From Humulus lupulus (Eukaryota; Streptophyta; Magnoliopsida; Rosales; Cannabaceae), in contig NC_084795.1 of assembly GCF_963169125.1 (NCBI RefSeq), forward strand, positions 189,322,214 to 189,386,213: a stretch of DNA of 64,000 nucleotides, written 5' to 3'. Position numbers and translations under genes: made by a program. The notes under the pieces were generated by a model. That model saw only the letters and a program-made list of their open reading frames with translations, ran no database searches and was not told where the DNA came from. This document shows positions 23,597-36,175 of the stretch, piece by piece (position 1 is the first letter of the stretch; each line of letters starts with the position of its first letter).

Positions 23597-25959
23597 TGTA
23601 ACGCCCTACTACCTTAGAGCCGTTACTTAGTGAGTTCAAAAATAGAAATCGTGCTTTTGACTGACTCTAAGTGGTTTCTAGAACCAAAAGTGTGAATAAA
23701 TCAGAATTTAAGGCTGTGCTCTTTGAAAATGTTTAGTTTCATTGAAAACGTTAAATATCAAACATCCGGGATCCCAAAATAAGGTTTACAAAATATTTAC
23801 AACTCAAAAATCGATTTACACCAGGTTAACTATCAAAAGAATGGATTAATACAGCCATTTACAAAATGCCCCAACCAAAGCAGTCGGGCAGGCCGAACAT
23901 GTACGCGCCGCCCCCACGCTCTCCATACTCATGGCCGATTGACTGACTCCTTGCTTTTACCTGCCACACGGAGCACCCGTGAGCCGAAGCCCAGCAAGAA
24001 AACCCAAATAGTACATAACATATGCAAATAATATAGCTGGCATAATTCACTGATAAATAGGAAAACCATCAGATTAAACAAGCACGGCCATGCCGCCCCA
24101 GAGGCCTTACCAAAGCTTGGGGTCTCGGTCCTTACCGTAGGATAACTCATGTATCCCTTGGGTCCCACCCTGTCTATAGCATCCCATGTGCTGAGAGTTA
24201 CTTCCGGCCCCACTGCCGTACCCGGCCTACGCCGCTCTCGGCCTTAGCCGTTCATTCCATTATAATCACACATATAATACATTCAGCAATAACCATTCAA
24301 ACATACAATAGTTCATCTAAGATTACACATTTGCACACAATAAAATCTAGGGCCGTGCCCTGCAATCACACAGTGGGCCCATGCCCTATTCTCGGGTGTT
24401 ACGGTTTTCTTACCTTTAGATTCGGTAGCCTTGATCACCTGACTCCTTGAGCACGATCCTACCCGAGCCCTAGCGCTTACCTAAGAAAAATCCACAAATC
24501 AAAGTCATCATCAACCTCAAGCCCAAAACCTAGCCTCGGGACTAATCCCGAGCCCCCGGGAAGTCCTAGATCCCCAAAACAAAGTGGCGAAATCGAGCCC
24601 CGAACCCTAGGTCAAAATCCCTTCATAAAAGCCCAAAAATCCCTTCTGTGAATAGTGCAGCGCTACAGCGCTCTAAAGAGGGTGCTGTAGCGCTACAAGC
24701 AGAACCACCCCACCAGAACAGGGACTAGCGCTACAGCGCCCCCTGACTAGCGCTGTAGCGCTAGTTGCAGACCAGCACTACCCAAAAATCGCATCTTGCG
24801 ATTTTCTCCTACCATTTCAACTCCAAACTTGCCCAAACCTTTTCCAAACCCAAAAACACACTTAACCACACCTCACACTCATCCCAAACATCCCATGAAC
24901 TCAATCCCAAGCTCAAGCAACCCAAAACTCAAAATCTAACACAATGAACCCAAAAACCAGAAAGTTCACTCAAACAACAAGGATAGGGTCATAGAAATCA
25001 TACCGTGGGTGGAATTTCGACCTTGAATCGAACCCTAGACCTCCTTAGCTTGCACCTTCACAACCTTGACCTGTTTTCCCCAAAAATCCCATCCATTTAG
25101 CTCAAAATCACAATCCAAACCAGTCAAGCCCTAAAACAGAAAATCCCCAAGAACTTACCTCAATTTCTGATGTGATCTTGCTAACCCCTTGCCAATCCTC
25201 AAGCCTAGCTTAGGATCCTTGATGCTCAGCCTACCCTAGCTCTCCACTGAGCTTGACTCCAAGAAAAATGGAAGAAATTGGTTGGGAGAGCCACAAACCG
25301 TTCTTGGACAAAACCCTTCAGCTTTTCCTCACTTTTCTTTTCTCTTCTTTCTTCTTTCTTTTCAGCCTATAACTTTTTCTCTACTAAATCCACTAAGTAA
25401 AAAGCCTTCCTTTAATTCATCTCTTACAAGCCTAAAGACCAAAATGCCCTCCCTTACTAATTCTAAACCTTTATGTCCATAAAGGGGCATTTTAGTCATA
25501 TTACCCAAATTCCCACTAATTCCTCAAGTGTTCCTAATAATTCCCGCTCGCTACCCAATACCTGATTAATCATCAAATATACATTCCTCATCATCAAGAT
25601 TAACCTCAATATATTTCCAAATTCTCATTTAAACTCCCCATGCTTAACCCAAGCCGGGTATAGATTCCCGCTTTGACTTTTCCGCTAACCCGCTCACTCT
25701 AGGATCGTCTCGAGTCATGGATCACCGATATCAACACAAAACATGCCCAAAATGGCCAGATTACAATTATGCTCAATCAGGTCTACATGCATACTAATTC
25801 ACATAGTCATGTATCACAATTAATCAAATAGTCATATAACGTGCATTAAATCATAATCATGCATTAAACTCATAAAAGTCACACACAGAATCCCATTATG
25901 CCCTCCAGGCACACTACTCCAGGCCCTTAAGCCTAAATAGCGAATTTGGGGTCGTTACA
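23597..25959 (-). mobile_element. Solo LTR (2363 bp) inside the E2 LTR, TSD ATAAG
   Basis: Plus-strand ends TGTAACGCCC and GTCGTTACA, with ATAAG at 23592-23596 and 25960-25964. The 3' LTR of E2 has an uninterrupted gctaataaggcttagg at the matching place (about 33003), confirming the insertion. It is the same family as the E1 LTR, in minus orientation. A cluster of palindromic AGCGCTACAGCGC motifs lies at 24659-24763. Confidence 0.95.
24659..24763. repeat. Cluster of AGCGCTACAGCGC palindromes
   Basis: Four copies in about 105 bp: AGCGCTACAGCGCT (24659), GCTGTAGCGCTAC (about 24684), TAGCGCTACAGCGC (24726) and TAGCGCTGTAGCGCTA (24748). Direct and inverted copies alternate, so strong hairpins are possible. 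Confidence 0.85.
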
Positions 25960-28076
25960 ATAAGGCTTAGGGCCTTGAATAGTGTGCTGAGAGGGCATAA
26001 TTGGTTTATATGTATGTTTAATTTGTTAAATGTGTGACTATGTGGCATGCATGATTAATATGATTATATGAATATGTTATATGCATGTTTATGAGTATTA
26101 GATATGTATCTGGGCCCTTTTATAGCTTATAAGGGCATATTTGTAATTTTGGCCCGTTAAGGGCATAAACGTGATAAATGGTTGAGACCACATTATTATG
26201 TGGATATATTTGCAGTATATGGCTCAAGACGGTCCTAGTGAGCGGTTTAGCAAAATAGTCACAGTGGGGTTTAATACCCGACTCAGGGGGAGCCTGGGGG
26301 TATTTTTGGGAATTTAGAGAATATTTTTGGATTTATTAGATAAGGAATGAATATGTGGTAATTAGTGGGAACGACGAGATTAACTGGTAAATAGTAGGAA
26401 CACTTGAGGAATTAGCGGGAACCGGGAGCAGAATGACTAATAAGCAATGATGGGGAAAATAGTCTCTTTAGGGGTAAAGGTTATATTCTGTAGGATTCAC
26501 CTAGATCTCTCACCTCTCTATCTCTCACGTACTCTCTCTCTCTCACTCTCCCTCTCTTTACACTTTGAAGCTAAGGAAAAAGAGCAAAAGAATTTAGGCT
26601 TGAGGTTGGAATTTTGGAAGGAATTTGGAAGAATTGAAGCTTTGGAAACGAGGGGGTTTGGCTGGCACTTGGAACTTGAGGTCTGAAGTTGAGACTGGAA
26701 GCTTGAAAGGATTCAACAACCATTGAGGTAAAGTTCTATCTTTGTTATGTTAGGGAAATTTGAATCATTTGGGTAGAATTGAGCTGGGTATTTGGTGATG
26801 AGTTTCTGCTGAATTAGAGTGTTGTCTTTAGTATTATTGCTATGGTTTTGTGTTTAAATTGTATGCTTAAAATCCTTGAATTCGTAGATGAGTTTAGTCT
26901 TGGTTGGGAGGTTAGTTTAGTTTGATGTTGTGAGGTATTTGGCTGGGAAGAGTGTGGAGAAAACCCAGAAAATTCTGGGCACAAGGGGGCGCACCGCGCC
27001 CCAGCTCATGGGTGCCGTGGCCTGCGTGCCCAGAACACCTGGGAATGCTCTCTAACTTGGGGGTGCGCCGCGGCCCTAGGGGGCAAGTCGCAGCCCACCT
27101 CCCCTTGAGGCTTAGGAGTTTAGCCTCTGAATTGGGTGCAAGTTGCGACCCTTAGGGCCAAGTCGTGGCCCACCTAGAGGATTTTACCTTAGCTTGGTTT
27201 TAAGGATAGTGAGGCTCGGTGGGCTCGAACCTAGGCGCTCGGGACAATTTCAACTACCCAGTTTAGTAGAAATTGAGGTCCCGGAGGCTAGTTTTAGCCT
27301 CCTAAGTATTTATTTGGATTAAAAGTTGATGATTACCCATTGGCCACTATGACTAGGTTTATCGCCAAGGCTCAGGATTGAGGATCGTGCTTGGGATCGT
27401 TCTGTACCTTCCGCTCAAAATTCAAGGTAAGAAAATTGCACCCCTGCGTGGTCAGCGTACTGAGCGCGACCCGGCCTAAGTGAGTCGGGGCCAGCTAGAT
27501 CAACAGGAGGCTCAATCTAAGTGTGCCAACTCTGATTATTTGAGAATTTGAGATTATGTGGTTATCATTGATTAGTTGAATATTTGTACCATGTTTTATG
27601 TTTGAATGAGTTAAGCTTGATTGAATATTCCTGTTGTTACATGTGTTTGTTGTTTGTTTTTTTCTTGTTGGGCCTTGGCTCACGGGTGCTATGTGATGCA
27701 GGTAAAGGCAAAGGGAAGTTGGACTAACCATGAGTTGGAGAGCTCTGGGGGCGGAGTGTACATAGTCAGCTGCTCGACCGCCACGGCCGAGGAAAAGTAC
27801 AGGGACAGAAGCTGGAAACTTTTATTTGCCATTAGAGTGGCCACTAGTTGTATGCAAAGTTTGAAAATTGTAAATTGTCTCTTAAACCTGGTTTTTTTGG
27901 GATCCCATTTACCAAACATCTATTTAAATGAAAATTAACCATTTACGATCAAAATCTTTTAACCCTAACTTGATTATTGACTTTAGGATCACATTTTTGT
28001 CCAAATGACTTGATTAGCAAGTCCTGCACTATTTCAAGTACACGGTGTAACGATCTTGGTTATCTAAGGTGTTACA

Positions 28077-28095
28077 ACTTAGTATCAGAGTGGTC
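28077..28095 (+). other. Primer binding site of E2, mutated
   Basis: Directly after the LTR: acttagtatcagagtgg. It differs from TGGTATCAGAGC by the second base (G to A) and the last base (C to T). Confidence 0.8.
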
Positions 28096-28461
28096 TAGGT
28101 TTAAGGGTTCCTGATGACTGGATGGGCATGTACAATCGCCGCTAAAGACAAGCTCGACTCAGAGTTTGGTAATTGTATATATGTGATTACATGTGTTAAA
28201 TGCTTGAATGAAATATAATTTTTTTAATCTGTGTGATTATTAAGGAGCATGAGATAATGATAGGGCCTGGCCCTTGACTGTTGTGTGACTATAATGAGGC
28301 ATGCCTATTATACTGTTGTATGTGAATGAATATTTGAATGCTTGTTTGTATTTTGATTGCATGATGTTTGTTGAGTTTCAATGGTGGACTATGGAATGAT
28401 TGTTAACCTGTCATCATTGCCTGACCGTCGAATAATTGATTGCAGATAAACTTGGATAGCT

Positions 28462-29480
28462 ATGCATCCAAGGCAATCTATACGACTAGCCGACATAGGA
28501 TCTGAGGCTAGAGAAGATGAAAACCCAGTTACAGAGTCAGGAAGAGCAGATCCATCTTCTGAGATAGTAGGCTCTGTCAGGGAATGATTCACCTATTGTG
28601 CCACCTGCTGTGGCACCAGTTATACAGACACCTGAGGTTGGGAATAGGCAGAAGCCACTGTATGAGCAGTTTAGAAGAAAACATCCTCCAACTTTTTAGG
28701 GAGGATTAGATCCACTAAAGGCTGAATAGTGGATGAGTATGATCACGTCTATCCTGGATTTTATGAGGGTGGAAGGTAATGACAGGATGGCCTATGCCCC
28801 CTATATGCTTAGCGAGATGCCCGTATTTGGTGGGAGGTGGCATCACAGGCCAGGGGTGTTTCTACTCTGAGTTGGGATGGGTTCAGAGATTTGTTCAACC
28901 AGAAGTATTACAATGTTGCCATCAGGGCCACAAAGGTAAATGAATTCAAAGGGTTGATACAAGGCAGCATGACAGTTACAGAGTATGCCCTAAAGTTTGA
29001 TAGGTTGGCATATTTTGCATCAGACTTGGTGCCTACAGATGCGGCCAGACATGATAGGTTTGTTCGAGGGCTCAATGCTATGATAGCCCGGGATATGAGG
29101 ATTACTTCAGTACCTGGGCAGACGACTTATGCCCAGGCCGTTGAGAAGGCTCTTACTGCTGAAGAGGTAGAAAACAAGATCTGGAGGGAGAACACTCTGA
29201 GATGGTATGTTCGCAGGGCAGTGCCTTCATCCACAGGATTTGGTAGGAACGGAGGCCCTAGTGATCTGAAGAGGAAGACCCCTAACACTTTGACCACTGC
29301 TGGTCCTTATAAGAGGGGTCGGGGTGTTCAGGGTGGCCGCCAGTGAGCCGGTGAGACATGGAGGAGTTACCCATAATGCACGAGGTGCAGGAAGCACTAT
29401 CTGGGTGAATGTCGAGCAAAGGCTTGCTATCTATGCAGGGTAGTGGGACACCTAAAGATAGACTGCCCAACAACGAAGAA
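28462..29480 (+). pseudogene. E2 gag, broken
   Basis: Start ATG at 28462 (MHPRQSIRLADIGSEARED); a stop and frameshifts between 28585 and 28836 break the first part. From 28837 a 169-codon stretch is open and carries the capsid domain (STLSWDGFRDLFNQKYYN, SMTVTEYALKFDRLAYFA, RFVRGLNAMIARDMRITS). Two zinc knuckles follow at about 29377-29465: CTRCRKHYLGEC and CYLCRVVGHLKIDC, the second a perfect C-x2-C-x4-H-x4-C. It is separated from the open frame by a TGA at 29344. Structural protein of the virus-like particle, non-functional as it stands. Confidence 0.88.
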
Positions 29481-32400
29481 GGAGGAACCAGGGAAAGGTG
29501 GACAGCTTGACTCCGGCTCGAGTGTTCACCTTGACGCAGGCGGAGGCCGAGGCTGGTCACTCGGTAGTGACAGGTCAGCTTTATAACACTGGCTCCTCTT
29601 ATATTGTATTGATTGACTCTTGTGCTACACATTCGTTTGTTTCTAGTAAAGTGATTGATAGATTGTGTAGACCTAGTGAGTATTATACTGCGGGGTTTGG
29701 GACTAAACTACCTACAGGGGAACTGGTAGTTTCTAGGAGATGGATTAGAGCACTGCCAGTGATGGTAGATAGTAGGGAACTATCACTAGATTTGATCGAG
29801 TTGGGTATGGATGATTTCAATATGATCTTGGGGATGAATTGGTTGGTCAGATATGGGGCTACTATAGACTGTAGGAAGAAGATGGTGACTTTTGAGCCTA
29901 AGGGAGAGGATCCCTTTGTTTCCGTGGGTGCTGTGCATGGACCCCGCATACCCATGCTATCATCATTAAGGGCTAGGGACCTATTGCAGGGAGGTTGTGT
30001 ATGTTTTCTAGCTAGTGTGGTGGATACCACCAGGGTTATGCCAGGAGGGCCGGGAGAGACCAGATTAGTATGTGAGTTCTTGGATGTGTTTCCTAAGGAT
30101 TTACCAGGGTTGCCGCCGCACAGGGAGATTTAGTTTGTCATTGAGTTAGCACTGAGAACAGAGCTAGTGTCAAGGGCACCATATAGGATGGCTCTGACGG
30201 AACTGAAAGAATTAAAGATACGGTTACAAGAGCTTTTTGATTTGGGGTTTATCAGGCCTAGCTTCTCACCATGGGGTGCTCCGGTTTTGTTTGTGAAGAA
30301 GAAGGAAGAGACTCTAAGGATGTGTATAGACTACATGGAATTGAACAAGTTGACCATCAAGAACAAATACCCCTTACTAAGGATCGATGACCTGTTCGAT
30401 CCGTTGCAAGGAAAGACGGTATTCTCGAAGATTGATCTTCGATCTGGTTATCACCAGGTGAGGATATACCGAAGACGGCCTTCTAAACGAGGTATGGGCA
30501 TTATGAGTTCTTGGTCATGTCATTTGGTTTGACCAATGCCTCAGTAGCATTCATGGATTTGATGAACAGCGTGTTCAAGGACTTCTTGGATCAGTTTGTG
30601 ATTGTCTTCATTGACGACATCTTAGTTTACTCCAGTTCAGAGGTAGAGCATGAGCAGCATCTCAGATAGGTCTTCCAGAGATTGAGAGAGCACCGGTTGT
30701 ATGCCAAGTTTAAGAAGTGTGACTTATGGCTACCAGAAGTGACATTCCTTGGACACATTGTTGGTGAAGATGGGATTAAGGTGGATCCAGCTAAGGTGAA
30801 GGCAGTGAGAGATTGGGCAAGGCCAAGGAACGCCTCAGAGGTTAGGAGCTTCCTTTGATTAGTGGGTTATTATAGACGGTTTGTGGAAGGGTTATCAAAG
30901 ATTGCTCCATCGATGAGAGAATTAACACGGAAGAATATGAAGTTCGTCTAGTCATACAAGTGTGAGAATAACTTCCAGGAATTGAAGCGACGACTGATTA
31001 CTGCTCCGGTGTTGAGTCTTCCTTCAGATGGAGGGAGGTTTGTTGTATACTGTGATGCATCGAGGTTAGGATTAGGGTGTGTACTAATGTAGAATGAGAA
31101 GGTTATTGCTTATGAATCAGGGCAGCTGGAGGAGTATGAGCAGCGGTACCCTACCCATGACCTAGAGTTGGCAACAGTGGTATTCGCACTGAAAGTTTAG
31201 CGACACTACCTGTATGGGGAAAGGTGCAAGATATACACCGATCATAAGAGTTTGAAGTATTTCTTCACCCAGAAGGAGCTGAATATGAGCCAGAAGGACC
31301 TGGATATGTGGCAGAGGCATTGGCTAGAGTTGGTAAAGGACTATGATTGTGATATCCTTTACTACCTAAGGAAAGCCAATGTAGTGGCAGATGCGTTGAG
31401 CCGAAAGGGCCCAGGACAATTGTTTAGCTCAGCACAGATATTGAGAGAGTTGGCAAAGGAGATGAGTAGAGTGAGGATAGAGTTTGTTGTGGGCCAGTTG
31501 GCCAATATTACTTTGCAATATACCCTCATGGAGAGGATAAGAGAGGGTCAGATGGATGATGCACAATAACAGGAGGCTAGAGGGAATGTCCTAGCTAGGA
31601 TAGCTAAGGATTATTCTATTTTAGAGACAGGGTCACTACAGTATAATGGTCAGATTTGTATCTCGACAAATATGGGTATTAGACGAGAGATATTAGATGA
31701 ATCCCATACTACACCGTACTCACTCCATCCAGGCACCACAAAGATGTATCAGGATCTACGGACGTTATATTGGTGGCCTGGGATGAAGAAGGATGTAGTA
31801 GAGTACGTGGCCAAGTGTTTGACCTGTCATCAGGTAAAGGCTGAGCATCAGTGACTAGCAGGGTTGCTACAGCCTTTGGATATTCCTGAGTGGAAATGGG
31901 GGGACAATACCATGGATTTTGTGGGAGGATTACCCAGGATGGTGGGATTACATGACTCAGTGTGGGTGATAGTAGAAAGATACACCAAGTCGGCTCACTT
32001 TCTGCCAATGAAGACGACCTATACTATGGATCAGTATGTGGAGCTGTGTGTGAGGGAGATTGTACGCCTTCATGGGGTTCCCAAGTCTATAGTATCGAAT
32101 CGGGATCCTATATTTACCTCCAAGTTTTGGGGTAGTTTGCAAAAGGCTATGGGGACTCAACTGAAGTTCAGTACGACCTTTCATCCTCAGACTGATGGAC
32201 AGTCTGAGACGATGATTCAGGTATTGGAAGACATGCTCAGGGCGTGTGTGATAGACTTTGAGTGGTCTTGGAGTAAGTATCTCCTGTTGATTGAGTTTTC
32301 ATACAACAACAGTTATCAAACAACGATTGGAGTAGCTCCATACAATATGTTTTATGGGAAAAGGTGTAGATCGCCCATTCATTGGGATGAGATGGGTGAG

Positions 32401-32980
32401 AGGAAGTATTTGGCACTGGAGATGGTTCAAAAGACTAATGAGGCTATCAAGAAGATCCGAGCTCGAATGCTCGCTTCGCAGAGTAGACAAAAAAGTTATG
32501 TTGATCCTAGGCATAGGGGCATGGAGTTCCAGGTAGGGGACCACGTGTTTCTGTGAGTCTCACCACTGCGAGGGGTGAGAATGTTTGGGAAAAAGGGCAA
32601 GCTGAGCCCCAGATTCATAGGACCATTTAAGATCCTAGAGAGGATCGGGAAGGTGGCCTACAGATTGGCTTTACCACCGTCGTTATCAGGAGTTCATGAT
32701 GTATTCCACATTTCTATGCTTCAAAAGTACATATCAGATACGACTCATGTGTTGAAGTATGAGGACTTGGAATTGCAAACATATTTGTCTTATGAAGAGT
32801 GATTGGTTTAGGTCTTAGATAAGAAAGACAAGGTTCTACGAAACAAGACAATTCACTAGTCAATGTGTTGTGGAGGAATAGCAGGGTCGAGGAAGTGACC
32901 AGGGAGCTTGAGTCATCGATGTGGGATCAGTATCCTGAGTTATTCAGGTAAATTTTGAGGACGAAATTCTCAGTAGGAGG
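29481..32980 (+). pseudogene. E2 pol: protease, RT, RNase H, integrase, chromodomain remnant
   Basis: Protease 29498-29960 with LIDSCATHSFVSS (Gly of DSG replaced by Cys). RT from 30167: [32 protein letters not shown], then after a frameshift near 30475 [11 protein letters not shown] at about 30608. RNase H has VVYCDASRLGLG (31033) and [14 protein letters not shown] (31240). Integrase zinc domain at 31690-31850 (HTTPYSLHPG, CLTCHQV). Core: MDFVGGLPRM, then SNRDPIFTSKFW where the second catalytic Asp has become Asn, and GQSETMIQ. C-terminal tail [23 protein letters not shown], then a chromodomain remnant to about 32950 (LDKKDKVLRNK, DQYPELFR). At least ten stops. Confidence 0.92.
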
Positions 32981-32988
32981 GGATAGTT
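32973..32988 (+). other. Polypurine tract of E2
   Basis: gtaggaggggatagt lies directly before the 3' LTR start at 32989. Confidence 0.85.
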
Positions 32989-35279
32989 GTAACGATCCAA
33001 AATTGCTAATAAGGCTTAGGACCTTGAATAGTGTGTCAGGAGGGCATAATTGTTTTATATGTATGTTTAATTGGTTAAATGCATTACTATGTGGCATGCG
33101 TGATTGATATGATTATATGAATATGTTATATGCATGTTTATGAGTTTAGATATGCATGTGGCCCTTTATAGCTTATAAGGGCATATTTGTAATTTTGGCT
33201 CGTTAAGGGCATAAACGTGATTAAATGTGATAAATGGTTGAGACCACATTATTATATGGATATATTTGCTGTATATGTCTCGAGATGGTCCTAGTGAGCG
33301 GTTTAGCGAAATAGTCACAACGGGGTTTAATACCCGGCCCTTGGGGAGCCTGAGGGTAATTTTGGGAATTTAGAGAATATTTTGGGATTTATTAGATATG
33401 GAATAAATATGTGGTAATTAGTGGGAACGACGAGATTAATTGGTAAATAGTAGGAACACTTGAGGAATTAGCGGGAACTGGGAGCGGAATGACCATTTTA
33501 CCCTTAGGGACAATTTGAGGACTGATAAGCTATGAGGGGCAAAATAGTATTTTTAGGGGTAAAGGTTATATTTTGTAGGATTCTAGACATAGCCAAAATC
33601 ACCTAGAACTCTCACCTCTCTCTCTGTCACGTACTCTCTCACTCTCCCTCTCTTTACACTTTGAAGCTAAGGAAAAAGGGCAGAAGAATTTAGGCTTGAG
33701 GTTGGAATTTTGGAAGAAATTTAGAAGAATTGAAGCTTCAGAAATGAGGGACTTTGGCTGGGACTTGGAACTTGAGGTCTGAAGTTGAGGCTGGAATCTT
33801 GAAAGGATTCAACAACCATTGAGGTAAGGTTCTGTCTTTGTTATGTTAGGGAAATTTGAATCATTTGGGTAGAATTGAGCTGGGTATTTGGTGATGAGTT
33901 TCTACTGAATTGGAGTGTTGGCTTTAGTATTATTGTTGTGGTTTTGTATTTAAATTGAGTGATTAAAAGCCATGAATTCGTAGCTGAGTTTAGTCTTGGT
34001 TGGGAGGTTATTTTAGTTTGAGGTTGTGAGGTGTTTGGCTGGGAAGAGTGTGGAGAAAACCTAGAAAATTCTAGGCACAAGGGGGCGCGTTGCGACCCAG
34101 CTCATAGGCGCTGCAGCCCGCGTGCCCAGAACGCCTGGGAATGCATTCTTACTTGGGGGTGCGCCGCGGCCCTAGGGGACAAGTCACGACCTACCTCCCC
34201 TTGAGACTTGGGGTTTAGCCTCTGATTTGGGGGCAAGCCGCAAATCTTAGGGCCAAGTCACGGCCCGCCTAGAGGATTTTGCCTTAGCTTGGTTTTAAGG
34301 ATAGTGAGGCTCGGAGGGCTCGAACCTAGGCGCTCGGGACAATTTCTACTACCTTGTTTAGTAGAAATCGAGGTCTCGGAGGCTACTTTTTTCCTCCTAA
34401 ATATTTATTTGGATTAGAATTTGATGATTACCCATTGGCCACTGTGACTAGGTTTATTGCCAAAGCTCAGGATTGAGGATCGTGCTCGGGACCATTCTGT
34501 ACCTTCCGCTCGGAATTCAAGGTAAGAAAACTACACCCCTGTGTGGTTGTGAATGGTATTGAGATTCCCAATTATTTATTTCTTGTACTATATGCTTATA
34601 ATATTGGTGTGATATACAAGAATGATCGGCCTAAGAGAGTCAGGGCTGATGGTAAGCGTACTGAGCGCAGCCCGGCCTAAGTGAGTCGGGGCCAGCTAGA
34701 TCAGCAGGGGGCTCGACCTAAGTGTGCCAACCCTGATTATTTTAGAACTTGAGATTATGTGTTTATCATTGACTAGTTGAATATTTGTACCCTGTTTTAT
34801 GTTTGAATGAGTTAAGCTTGATTGAATATTCCTACTGTTACATGTGTTTGTTGTTTCTAGTTTTCTTCCTGGGCCTTGGCTCATGGATGCTACGTGGTGT
34901 AGGTAAAGGCAAAGGGAAGCTGGACCAACCATGAGTTGGAGAGCTCTGGGGGCGGAGTGTACATAGTCAGCTGCTCGACCACCACGGCTGAGGAAAAGTA
35001 CAGGGACGAATGCCTGCAACTTGTATTTTGCCATTAGAGTGGCCACTGGTTGTATATAACTTTTGAAAATTGTAAATTGTCTCTTAAACCTTGTTTTTTT
35101 GGGATCTCATGTGCCAAACATCTATTTTAATAAAAAATTAACCATTTACGATCAAAATCTTTTAACCCTAACCTTATTATTGACTTTAGGATCACATTTT
35201 TGTCCAAATAACTTGATTAGCAAGTCCTGCACTATTTCAAATACACAGTGTAATGATCTTGGTTATCCAGGACGTTACA
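32989..35279 (+). repeat. E2 3' LTR (2291 bp)
   Basis: TGTAACGATCC to GACGTTACA; uninterrupted homologue of the 5' LTR. It retains the stretch at about 34545-34650 (aatggtattgagattccc ... gatatacaagaatgatcgg) that the 5' LTR has lost. No coding content. Confidence 0.93.
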
Positions 35280-35284
35280 ATAAA

Positions 35285-36100
35285 CAACCAACAAAATTAA
35301 ATTAATAATTAATAAATAACATATCACTAAATATCTAACAATGCATAACTTATTCTTTTAATTTTAGAAAATTAATTACCTCAAATGTTGCTTGAAATAC
35401 AAATTTTTAGGTAAGAAAATACCCTAAAATCTCACTCCAACAAAACCACAACCTATAGAATTAAATTAATTAATATATAAAAGATTACTAAAAAAATATC
35501 ACTAAACAATTTCTAATTAGTCAATAATTAACCTAAACAAAAAATGTGGTATATATAGGGCTTAGAATTATAAACTCTAACTACTAAGTCACTAAAAATT
35601 CAATAATCAACAAAAACATATAACTTTTCATATATCTCTAATTTTTCAAATTATTTAAAAATTTTATTTTAACTTAACTATTTATAATCAACCTAGCTAC
35701 AATGTTAATAAAAAAATTAAAATATAAATATATAATATACATAATTTTCAACTTAAATAATAAAAATTAAAAAAATTATAAACATATACTTGAATCAAAT
35801 CTATACACAATGTGATATGTAAAATTAAAATTAAAATTATTTTCTATATTGTCAACAAATTTATTTTCTTAGAAACCCACTCAAAATCTGAAAATAATCA
35901 AAACTATAAAGAAAAATATCACTAAATGTCATTTTAACAATGATTTATACTTATAATTTTTAAAACTTACCTCAAATGTGTGCTTGAAAAAGAAATTTTG
36001 ATCAAAATCTCAAGTTCCCACACCTCTTATATTATCCAAGAAAATCCTAAAAAATCCAATGAAAAAACTCATAATCATAAAAAACTAACACAAAATCGCA

Positions 36101-36175
<75 letters not shown>

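Larger units (their letters stand above)
23571..28076 (+). repeat. E2 5' LTR, split by a solo LTR
   Basis: Own sequence is 23571-23596 plus 25965-28076, about 2.14 kb. Compared with the 3' LTR (2291 bp) it lacks about 30 bp near 26435 and about 110 bp near 27450. It contains a CT-rich stretch (26520-26565) and GC-rich palindromic blocks around 26985-27175 (gtgcgccgcggccctaggg). The short open frames here are shadows. Confidence 0.9.
23571..35279 (+). mobile_element. E2: full-length, decayed Tekay-like chromovirus with both LTRs
   Basis: 5' LTR 23571-28076 (including a nested solo LTR), degenerate primer site 28077-28095, gag, protease, RT, RNase H, integrase, chromodomain remnant, purine tract, 3' LTR 32989-35279. 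Both LTRs start TGTAACGA(C/T)CCAAAATTGC and end GTTACA. Flanks are atcaa (23566-23570) and ataaa (35280-35284), one mismatch. The element sits in CACTA-1 DNA. Frameshifts, more than ten stop codons and a lost integrase Asp show it is dead. Confidence 0.93.

Noticed and set aside
30160..32980. E2 as a potentially active element
   Set aside because: Numerous stops, a frameshift in RT, DSG changed to DSC and an integrase Asp changed to Asn exclude activity.
36105..36175. Telomere, centromere satellite or CRISPR-like array
   Set aside because: Only simple CA/TA dinucleotides; no tandem satellite of 150-180 bp and no spacer pattern is seen anywhere in the window.
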